Below, one piece after another: positions 56,190 through 63,755 of a stretch of DNA of 63,755 nucleotides. Within the stretch, counting starts at the first letter, position 1. Each line of letters starts with the position of its first letter. The stretch covers positions 1-63,755 of the forward strand of contig JBHGBM010000026.1 in the NCBI GenBank assembly GCA_041946965.1. The letters are read 5' to 3'. The stretch comes from JBHGBM01 sp041946965. Lineage in GTDB: Bacteria; Acidobacteriota; Terriglobia; Bryobacterales; Bryobacteraceae. Under the pieces are notes generated by a model. That model was given only the letters and a program-made list of their open reading frames with translations. It did no database searches and was not told the origin of the DNA. Position numbers and translations under genes: made by a program.

Positions 56190-57227
56190 ATGCTGGCGCT
56201 GGTGAAGACGCGGAAAGGCCCCGGCTTCTTAGAGCTGCGGGAGGTCCCCGTGCCCGTGCCCGGCGCGGGGGAGGTGCTGATCGAGGTGAACGCCAGCGGC
56301 ATCTGCGGCACCGACGTGCACGTGTTCCACGACCGCTTCCCCTACTGGCCGCCGGTGATTTTGGGCCACGAGTTCGCCGGGCGCGTGGTGGAACTGGGGC
56401 CGGGGGTGCAGTATTACAAGGCGGGCGACCGCGTGGTGGGGGAGCCGCACACGCAGGCGTGCGGGCAGTGTTACCTGTGCCGCACGGGCAATATACAGAT
56501 CTGCCCCATGAAGCGCTCGCCGGGGTGGGGCATCGACGGCGCGTTCACGCGATATTTGAAGATGCCGGAGCGGCTGCTGCACCGCATCCCGGATGAGATG
56601 AGTTACGACGCGGCGGCGGTGGTGGAGCCCACCGCCAACGCCGTGCACGACGTGATCGAGCGCGGCGGGGTGCAGGCGGGCGATTTCGCCGTGGTTCTTG
56701 GACCGGGACCTATAGGGTTGCTGGCCGCGCTGGCCGCGCGCGCCGCCGGAGCGCGGCAGGTGGTGATCGTGGGCACGCCGGCGGATGAGCCGATCCGGCT
56801 GCCCAAGGCCCGCGCGCTGGGCTTCGACGCGGTGTTGAGCACCGGGCGGGACAACCCCACCGATGCGGTGCGGGACCTGACCGGCGGCATCGGCGCGGAT
56901 ATCGTGATCGAGGCGAGCGGCGCGCCCGCGGCCATCGCCGGCACCGTGGACCTGGTGCGCAAGAAGGGCCGCATCTGCGCCATCGGGCTGACCGGCCGCG
57001 ACGGCATCGATTTTCCCTGGGACAAAGCCGCGTTCAAGGTTTGCGACGTGGTCTTCAACCTCTCGACCGGTTATACGAGCTGGGACCGCACCATCCACCT
57101 GATCGCGCGCGGCCTGATCCCGGCGGGCGAGATCATTTCGCACCGCATGCCGCTGGCGGAATGGCGGCGCGGCTTCGACGAGATCGAGGCGCAGCGCGCT
57201 TTGAAGGTTTTGCTGATTCCCGAATGA
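56190..57227 (+). CDS. Zinc-dependent alcohol dehydrogenase (threonine/sorbitol dehydrogenase-like)
   Basis: The product is 345 aa. Catalytic zinc ligands lie in SGICGTDVHVFHD and ILGHEFAGRV. The structural zinc site ACGQCYLCRTGNIQIC has all four cysteines. The NAD motif is VVLGPGPIGLLAALAARAAG. It is a medium-chain dehydrogenase for secondary alcohols or polyols. GAGGCGG precedes the ATG, 7 bp after the previous stop. It fits an oxidation step of a polyol-like intermediate in this operon. Confidence 0.93.
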   Translation: MLALVKTRKGPGFLELREVPVPVPGAGEVLIEVNASGICGTDVHVFHDRFPYWPPVILGHEFAGRVVELGPGVQYYKAGDRVVGEPHTQACGQCYLCRTGNIQICPMKRSPGWGIDGAFTRYLKMPERLLHRIPDEMSYDAAAVVEPTANAVHDVIERGGVQAGDFAVVLGPGPIGLLAALAARAAGARQVVIVGTPADEPIRLPKARALGFDAVLSTGRDNPTDAVRDLTGGIGADIVIEASGAPAAIAGTVDLVRKKGRICAIGLTGRDGIDFPWDKAAFKVCDVVFNLSTGYTSWDRTIHLIARGLIPAGEIISHRMPLAEWRRGFDEIEAQRALKVLLIPE

Positions 57228-57237
57228 AGGAGCCGTC

Positions 57238-58296
57238 ATGAAGGTTGGTTTTGGATTGCTGGGGACGGGGCTGATCGCGCCGTTTCACGCGCGGGCGATT
57301 CAGAGTTCGGAAAAGTGCCGGCTGGTGGCCGCGGCCGACTCGAATCCGGCGCGGCTGGCCGAGTTCACCGCGCGTTACGGCTGCCGGGGTTACGCCACGG
57401 CGGAGGAGTTGATCGCGGACCCGGAAGTGCAGGTGGTGAACGTGCTGACGCCCAATCACCTGCACGTGGAGGCGGTGACGGCGGCGGCCGCCGCGGGCCG
57501 GCACGTGCTGGTGGAGAAACCGCCGGCCATGAGCATGGCCGAGGTGCGCGCCATGATGGCGGCGGGGGAGGCGGGCGGCGTCAAGATCGGGGTGGTGCTG
57601 CAATGCCGCACGCGCAAGGCGGTGCAAGCCATCCGCCAGGCGGTTGCGAGCGGCCGGTTCGGCAGGCTCTATCACGCCGACGCGTACATGAAATGGTTCC
57701 GCTCGGCCGATTACTACCGCATGGACGCGTGGCGCGCCTCGCGGCGGTCCGGCGCGGGCGTGACGGTGCAGCAGGCCTTCCACTATATCGACCTGCTGCA
57801 ATACCTGGCGGGGCCGGTGCGGCGCGTCCAGGCGCGAATGAACAACCTGGCGCATCCCGGGGTGGAGTTGGAAGATACGCTGCTGGCGTTTGTGGATTAC
57901 GCCGGCGGCGCGCAGGGCGTGGTCCAGGCTTCGACGGCGCTGTGGCCGGGCACCGATATCCGCATCGAGATCAACGGCGAGAATGGAACCGCGATCATGT
58001 GCGGCGAGCGCATGGACACGTGGAAATTCCGCGACGAGCGGCCGGAGGATGCGGAGATCCGGCAGTACGGCAGCGCGGCGGCGGCGACGGGCGCGACAGG
58101 CGCGGCGGACCTGGGGCATCAAGATCACCAGGCGGTGATTGAGGATATGGTGCGGGCGATGGAGAGCGGCGGGGAACCTATGATTCCGCTGGGGAGTACG
58201 CTGCCGGCGTTGGAGTGGGCGCTGGCGATGTACCAGTCGGCGAAGGAGGGGCGGGCGGTGGAACTGCCGGTGGTGGATGAGGGGGCGGTGTGGTGA
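57238..58296 (+). CDS. Gfo/Idh/MocA family oxidoreductase
   Basis: The product is 352 aa. The Rossmann motif is GFGLLGTGLIAPFHARAI, with VAAADSNPARLAEFTARYG downstream. The conserved lysine is in VLVEKPPAMS near residue 97. The catalytic segment VTVQQAFHYIDLLQYLAG carries the usual His and Asp. A strong AAGGAG precedes the ATG, 10 bp after the dehydrogenase. It is the last gene of the operon and differs clearly from the first Gfo/Idh enzyme, so the two probably act on different intermediates. Confidence 0.93.
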   Translation: MKVGFGLLGTGLIAPFHARAIQSSEKCRLVAAADSNPARLAEFTARYGCRGYATAEELIADPEVQVVNVLTPNHLHVEAVTAAAAAGRHVLVEKPPAMSMAEVRAMMAAGEAGGVKIGVVLQCRTRKAVQAIRQAVASGRFGRLYHADAYMKWFRSADYYRMDAWRASRRSGAGVTVQQAFHYIDLLQYLAGPVRRVQARMNNLAHPGVELEDTLLAFVDYAGGAQGVVQASTALWPGTDIRIEINGENGTAIMCGERMDTWKFRDERPEDAEIRQYGSAAAATGATGAADLGHQDHQAVIEDMVRAMESGGEPMIPLGSTLPALEWALAMYQSAKEGRAVELPVVDEGAVW

Positions 58297-58358
58297 GGAG
58301 GCTTGCCCGGAGGCGGCGTCCGACTTCAGTTGCTCGCGGATGATGCGCCGCAGCGCGG

Positions 58359-59593
58359 CTATTCGTAGCGGAGCACTTCGGCGGGGGCGATGCGCGTGGC
58401 GCTGCGGGCGGGATGGAGCGTGGCGAGAAAACTGACCAGAATGGCCGCGGCAGCCACCCAAAGCCCGTCGATCCAGCGCGCCTCGAACGGCACGAAGCTG
58501 AGCGCGTACACCTGCTCGTCGAGGCGGATCCAGCGGTACTTGTCCGCGAAGTAGGAGAGCGTGTAGCCCGCGGCCAGTCCGATGATCGTTCCCACGATCC
58601 CGATCAGCACGCCTTGCAGGATGAAAATCCGGCGGATCTGCTCCCGGCGCGCGCCCATCGACATCAGGATGGCGATGTCGCGGTACTTCTCCATCACCAT
58701 CATGACCAGCGTGATCAGAATATTCAGTGCCGCCACCATCTCGATGAGCCCGATGGTGATGATGGTGACCGCGCGTTCCATCCTGAGCGCGTTGAGCAAC
58801 TGCCGGTTGCGCTGCATCCAGGTCATGGTGACGTAGCGCGGCCCGATCACTTTTTCGACGTCGCGGGCGATTTCACCCGCCCGGTGCAGATCATCCACTT
58901 TGATCTCGATGGAATTGATTGCGTTGCCCACCGAAGAGGCCCGCTGCGCCGCCTGAAGGGTGGTGAAAGCCCAGAGGTCGTCGATATCGTAAAAGCCCGT
59001 TTCGAAGATGCCGGCCACACGATACCGTTGCACCGAGGCGCGCGGGCCGAAGGGCGTCAACTCGCCCTGGGGGTTCAGCACGTTGACGTTGCTGTTGAGC
59101 AGCATGCCGACGTCTTCGGCCAGGCGCGAGCCGAGCAGGATGCCCGGCAGCCCTTCGGCCGGCGGCTTGAGAAGGCGCGCCAGCGAACCGTCCTTCAGGT
59201 TCCGAAGGGCGTCGCTGAGGTTTCGTTCGTCCCTCACCTCGATGCCCTTGAGCACCGCGCCTTTGGATTGCAGCGGCCCCTGAATGAACACGGGGATGTA
59301 GAGCACCGGCGAGACGGCCGTCACGTGGGGGATCTTTCGCAGGCGGCCGAGCATTTCGGGCCAGTTCTCGATGCCCGCGCCAGGCTCTTTTTCGACCACG
59401 TCGATGTGCGCCATGGCGCCGACGAGATTGCGCTGGAGCGTGGCGCGAAAGCCGTTGTTCACGGCCAGCGCGATGATCAGGGCCATCACCCCTGCTGCCA
59501 CGCCCGCAATGGAGATCACGGTGATCACCGAGATCACCGCTTCCTTGCGGCGGGCGCGCAGATAGCGCCGTGCGACGAACAGCTCGAAGGCGG

Positions 59594-59597
<4 letters not shown>
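58359..59597 (-). CDS. LolC/E-type ABC transporter permease (FtsX-like)
   Basis: The product is 412 aa starting at TTG inside the lysS stop (TTGA). The N-terminus FVARRYLRARRKEAVISVIT leads to the first helix (GVAAGVMALIIALAV). A large periplasmic MacB-like domain spans about 50-260. Three helices follow near 280, 320 and 375 (IITIGLIEMVAALNILITLV), and the end PARSATRIAPAEVLRYE is typical. The family extracts lipoproteins from the inner membrane or powers related envelope transport. The partner ATPase gene (lolD) is not adjacent in this window. Confidence 0.9.
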
Positions 59598-61099
<1,502 letters not shown>

Positions 61100-61127
61100 G
61101 AGAGGTTCTCCTGAAAGGGAAAGCCCC

Positions 61128-61133
61128 ATTATA
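61128..61133 (-). promoter_or_regulatory. -10 box (TATAAT) of lysS
   Basis: The minus strand has a perfect TATAAT whose last bases form the ATG of the longest open frame. A start site about 7 bp later would leave a 22-nt leader with AGGAG and the TTG start. A GCGGGC-CGCC-GCCCGC hairpin lies directly upstream (61135-61150) and could end transcription from the methyltransferase gene. Confidence 0.55.
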
Positions 61134-61156
61134 GCGGGCGGCGGCCCGCAGCCCCG

Positions 61157-61855
61157 TCACCGCCGGACCAGGATTTCGCGGAGGCGCTCGCGGGTCAGGA
61201 AAAACTTCACCGAGTCGAAGCGCGCAAAGAGCTTCTCCAGCGAACGGTTGTTGAAAAGCTGCACGGGCCGGCGCTCGCCGCGCGAGGTGACTTGCAGCGT
61301 GCTCAGGTCCTGGATGCGGAAGTTGTAGAAGGGCACGGAGGGGAGCCGTTCCTCCACGTGGAAGAAGGCCAGCAGGTATCCGCCCGGCCGCGTGACGCGG
61401 TGCAAACGTTCCACGGTGGCGGCGAGCAGGGCCGGCGCCATGTACTCCAGCACGTCCCAGACCAGCACGCCGTCGAAGCAGTCGTCCGCGTAGTCGAGAT
61501 TCTGACGCAGGAAATAGTCGATCCGGCCCGGGTTGGACTGGTCGGTGACGTCGTCGAACCCGAAAGTCTCTTCGATGCTTCGCAGAAAATCGACCGAGTA
61601 GAGCCGATGCCCCAAGCCGGTGATCATGCTGACATTGGCCTGGGAAGCGCCGCCCAAATCCAGGACGGTCAGGCCGCTCTGGCCGCGGATGGCGGCAAAA
61701 AACTGCTCCAAACCGCGGCTCTGGCGGCAGATCCGGGTTTCCTTATCGCCGGACTTGCCCGGCAGCCACGACGCGGAAGGCGGCTTAGCCTGCGCGGTCC
61801 CGGGGGCGGGAGAACGCGCGCCGCGGAAGAGGCTGCGAAGTTTTTCGGGCAGCAA
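61157..61855 (-). CDS. Class I SAM-dependent methyltransferase
   Basis: The product is 232 aa with a TTG start at 61855, 17 bp after the bactofilin gene and with a GA-rich ribosome region. The SAM motif I is LTVLDLGGASQANVSM at about 62-77, motif II is near HRLYSVDFLRSIEE and the post-motif is FDGVLVWDVLEYM. The last third (FYNFRIQDLSTLQVTSRGER, VQLFNNRSLEKLFARFDSVK) is less typical. The substrate is unknown. Position next to bactofilin suggests an envelope-related target, but this is weak. Confidence 0.85.
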   Translation of the reverse strand: MLPEKLRSLFRGARSPAPGTAQAKPPSASWLPGKSGDKETRICRQSRGLEQFFAAIRGQSGLTVLDLGGASQANVSMITGLGHRLYSVDFLRSIEETFGFDDVTDQSNPGRIDYFLRQNLDYADDCFDGVLVWDVLEYMAPALLAATVERLHRVTRPGGYLLAFFHVEERLPSVPFYNFRIQDLSTLQVTSRGERRPVQLFNNRSLEKLFARFDSVKFFLTRERLREILVRR

Positions 61856-61872
61856 CGCCCGGCCCTCGCCCT

Positions 61873-62448
61873 CTAACGCTTCGCCTCGGCGGGATTAGCC
61901 GCCGGGACGGGGGCCGCAGCCGCGGCAGGCGCAGCCTGGGGTTGTTTGGGAGCCTGGCGTACGGGCTCGGGTTTCACGATGTCGATGCTGCCCTTCAGGT
62001 ATGCGCCGTCTTCGATGGAGATACGGGCAGTCTTCACATCACCGACCAGCCTGGCATCCTTGCGGATCTCGAGGCGATCGGCGGCCTCCACATTGCCCTG
62101 AATGGCGCCGAGCGCGACCACCTCGCGCGCCCTCACCGCCGCCTGGACCTTTCCGTTAGGGCCGACCGTCAACTTGTGCTCCATCAACTCGATGGTGCCC
62201 TCGACGTCGCCGTCCACGTACAGATCTTCCTTGCTGAAAATCTGGCCGACGATCTTCACCGCCTTCCCTATGGTGGCGGCGCTGCCGCGCACGGGCTCGG
62301 GTTCCATCCTTGGGGGTACGTTGGTGCTCAACGGGGGTGCCTCCTTCTTCGGTTCGGTGGGACTCGGCGCCACTGGGGCCGGTTTGGGCGCGGTCACGGG
62401 TTTGGGCGGCGGCGCAGGCTCATCCTGTCTTCGACCCCACATGCTCAT
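61873..62448 (-). CDS. Bactofilin (polymer-forming cytoskeletal protein)
   Basis: The product is 191 aa. Pro-rich N- and C-terminal tails flank a right-handed beta-helix core at about 58-158 (IGKAVKIVGQIFSKEDLYVD, GDVEGTIELMEHKLTVGPNG, RAREVVALGAIQGNVEAADR, VGDVKTARISIEDGAYLKGS). Such proteins polymerise without nucleotide and organise cell shape or envelope enzymes. GGAGG precedes the ATG at 62448, and a second ATG lies at 62442. It heads a run with a methyltransferase, lysS and a LolC/E-type permease. Confidence 0.93.
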   Translation of the reverse strand: MSMWGRRQDEPAPPPKPVTAPKPAPVAPSPTEPKKEAPPLSTNVPPRMEPEPVRGSAATIGKAVKIVGQIFSKEDLYVDGDVEGTIELMEHKLTVGPNGKVQAAVRAREVVALGAIQGNVEAADRLEIRKDARLVGDVKTARISIEDGAYLKGSIDIVKPEPVRQAPKQPQAAPAAAAAPVPAANPAEAKR

Positions 62449-62530
62449 GACTTGCCTCCAGTTTTAGTTTTAAGTGCTTTCATGGCGCTGACTCTAGTCT
62501 ATAGGCCGCACGCCGTGAAAGGCAACCGGA

Positions 62531-63223
62531 TCAAAGGCTCTTGTCCTTGGCGTAGCATACCGAATCCAGCAGGCATTCGGCACATTTCGGCTTACGCGCC
62601 TGGCAGCGCTCGCGGCCGTGGAGAATCAACTGGTGGGAAAACAGAATCCAGCGGCCCTCCGGAATCACCTTCATCAGGTCCTGTTCGATCTTTACCGGGT
62701 CATCCTGCCTGGTAAGGTCCAGGCGGCGGGAAACGCGATGGACGTGCGTGTCCACCACGACTCCGGAGGCGATGCCGTACGCCGTCCCCAGCACCACGTT
62801 GGCGGTCTTGCGGGCTACGCCGGGGAGTGTCAGAAGCTCGTCCATGGTCTTAGGCACCCTGCCGCGGAACTCCGCGACGACCTTTCTCGCGGCGCCGGTG
62901 ATTGACTTCGCCTTGTTGTTGAAGAAACCCGTGCTAACGATATCGCGCGCGAGCACTTCCGGTTTCACGGCCGCGAAATCCCGGGGCGTGGGATACTTCG
63001 CGAAGAGGCCGGGCGTGACCTCGTTGACGCGCTTATCCGTACACTGGGCGGAGAGGATGGTAGCCACCAGCAGCTCCCAGGGATTCCGGTGGTGCAAAGC
63101 GCAGGTGGCGCTGGGGTACATCCGGTCCAGCCGCTCCAGAATCTCCTCCGCGCGCGCGCGGCGCTCCGCGGCGGTGCGGGGCTTCTTCACGCGTGACGGC
63201 GGGGTGGCAGCCGGCATGGGCAT
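62531..63223 (-). CDS. nth: Endonuclease III (DNA glycosylase / AP lyase)
   Basis: The product is 230 aa. The HhH-GPD fold carries the hairpin LTLPGVARKTANVVLGTAYG with the catalytic Lys and VVVDTHVHRVSRRLDL with the catalytic Asp. The Fe-S cluster loop is CQARKPKCAECLLDSVC (C-x6-C-x2-C-x5-C). It removes oxidised pyrimidines in base-excision repair. The frame is open upstream to 63319, but the ATG at 63223 fits family length, with another ATG at 63217. It lies 19 bp after the partial membrane-protein gene. Confidence 0.95.
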   Translation of the reverse strand: MPMPAATPPSRVKKPRTAAERRARAEEILERLDRMYPSATCALHHRNPWELLVATILSAQCTDKRVNEVTPGLFAKYPTPRDFAAVKPEVLARDIVSTGFFNNKAKSITGAARKVVAEFRGRVPKTMDELLTLPGVARKTANVVLGTAYGIASGVVVDTHVHRVSRRLDLTRQDDPVKIEQDLMKVIPEGRWILFSHQLILHGRERCQARKPKCAECLLDSVCYAKDKSL

Positions 63224-63242
63224 GCCGTAGCATACCACGGCC

Positions 63243-63755
63243 CTACGGGGCCGTGAGTTGGAGGCCGGCGGTGATGTTCTGCCAGTCGGGCAATTCGTAG
63301 ACACGCAGCTTGGTGGCAACCAGGGCCGTGGCTTCGCGGGATTCCCATGCCCCGAGCGCGGGCAGCGTGAAGCTGAATGTCCCCACGGGCTCCTCGTCGG
63401 ACTTCTGTGTACGGCCCCAAAGAGTGACGTTGCCGGCCACGCCGGTAATGTCGTCCGGGGAATGGTTCACCACCAGAAAACGCGCCTCGGTCCTCTTTTG
63501 GCGGTCCTGGATAAAGCGGATGCCGGTGACCTCGATATACTTCTGCAAAGCGTGCGGCTTGCCCTTGGCGCCGGGGGTTTCGAGCGGCGGAGCGGCCGCC
63601 GCGGGGGCATGTTTGCGGCCGCGAAGGTAGTTCACGCCCCAGAAAGCACCCACCCCGATGGCGATGAACAGCAGCGCGAACAGGATGCTCATGAGCCAGG
63701 TGGGCAGTCCCCGGCGGGGTGCGGCGGGGGGAGGAGCCGGCTTCGCCGCGGCGGG
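63243..63755 (-). CDS. Membrane-anchored protein with FxLYD-like domain (gene runs off the right edge)
   Basis: The frame is open to the window edge, so the N-terminus is missing. The visible part begins with a Pro/Ala-rich stretch (PAAAKPAPPPAAPRRGLPTW), then a membrane helix (SILFALLFIAIGVGAFWGV). A beta domain follows with KYIEVTGIRFIQDRQKRTEA, RFLVVNHSPDDITGVAGNVT and FSFTLPALGAWESREATALV. That resembles FxLYD-like extracytoplasmic modules, which is a tentative match. An ATG at 63692 exists but is probably internal, since Pro-rich coding sequence continues upstream of it. The function is unknown. Confidence 0.65.
   Translation of the reverse strand, partial: PAAAKPAPPPAAPRRGLPTWLMSILFALLFIAIGVGAFWGVNYLRGRKHAPAAAAPPLETPGAKGKPHALQKYIEVTGIRFIQDRQKRTEARFLVVNHSPDDITGVAGNVTLWGRTQKSDEEPVGTFSFTLPALGAWESREATALVATKLRVYELPDWQNITAGLQLTAP

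Overview
The window is GC-rich, densely packed bacterial DNA that looks like an Acidobacteriota genome of the Solibacter/Bryobacter type. The signs are several very long Oar-like TonB-dependent receptors with a carboxypeptidase-regulatory-like N-terminus, sulfatases, a GH29 fucosidase, a vWFA-related secreted protein, a PEP-CTERM-type protein, a BBP2-like porin, a malectin-domain protein with an Acidobacteria-style N-terminal domain, and many Gfo/Idh oxidoreductases. This taxonomic call is inferred from gene content only. I saw no rRNA, tRNA, CRISPR array, transposase or phage gene, and no gene-free stretch exceeds 300 bp.

Layout. 1-4.8 kb: N-terminus of an Oar-like receptor (runs off the left edge), membrane-anchored double-malectin protein, sulfatase, polytopic membrane protein. 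4.9-10.2 kb: nitrogen module amt-glnK-glnD on the minus strand, with a porin gene divergent from amt. 10.2-14 kb: tex and a secreted beta-propeller protein. 14-21.2 kb: a polysaccharide-utilisation-like block with an Oar receptor divergent from PIG-L deacetylase, a lipoprotein propeller and a second sulfatase. 21.2-25.6 kb: a tightly coupled histidine kinase, single-domain receiver and NtrC-type sigma54 activator, with a small exported protein downstream. 25.8-31.8 kb: stress-type membrane protein, TauE/DUF1634 pair, orphan HlyD adaptor, PEP-CTERM-like protein, split chromate transporter, MFS transporter. 31.8-41.4 kb: DUF6448 protein divergent from an Oar receptor, GH29 fucosidase, then a coupled trio of plug-truncated barrel, degenerate vWFA protein and coiled-coil membrane protein. 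41.4-46.6 kb: GT-C-like membrane protein, LuxR-type response regulator, NarX-type kinase, and a two-subunit transketolase flanked by copies of an intergenic repeat. 46.8-50.5 kb: LysR regulator, small membrane protein and UROD/MtaA-like methyltransferase operon, divergent from a TIGR03790-type secreted protein. 50.5-58.3 kb: a transaldolase gene broken by an apparent internal deletion, divergent from a compact six-gene catabolic operon (Gfo/Idh, D-2-hydroxyacid dehydrogenase, class III aminotransferase, M20 deacylase, zinc alcohol dehydrogenase, Gfo/Idh) that has a promoter with palindromic operators. 58.3-63.7 kb: a minus-strand housekeeping and envelope run of a partial membrane protein, endonuclease III, bactofilin, methyltransferase, lysS and a LolC/E-type permease.

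How the parts fit. The sulfatases, fucosidase, deacetylase, propeller proteins and Oar receptors together suggest scavenging of complex, probably sulfated or fucosylated, glycans. The 51.6-58.3 kb operon looks like a downstream pathway for an acylated amino-sugar or amino-polyol type compound, but its substrate cannot be read from sequence. The best candidates for something undescribed are that operon with its operator array, and the coupled barrel/vWFA/coiled-coil trio at 36.96-41.38 kb.
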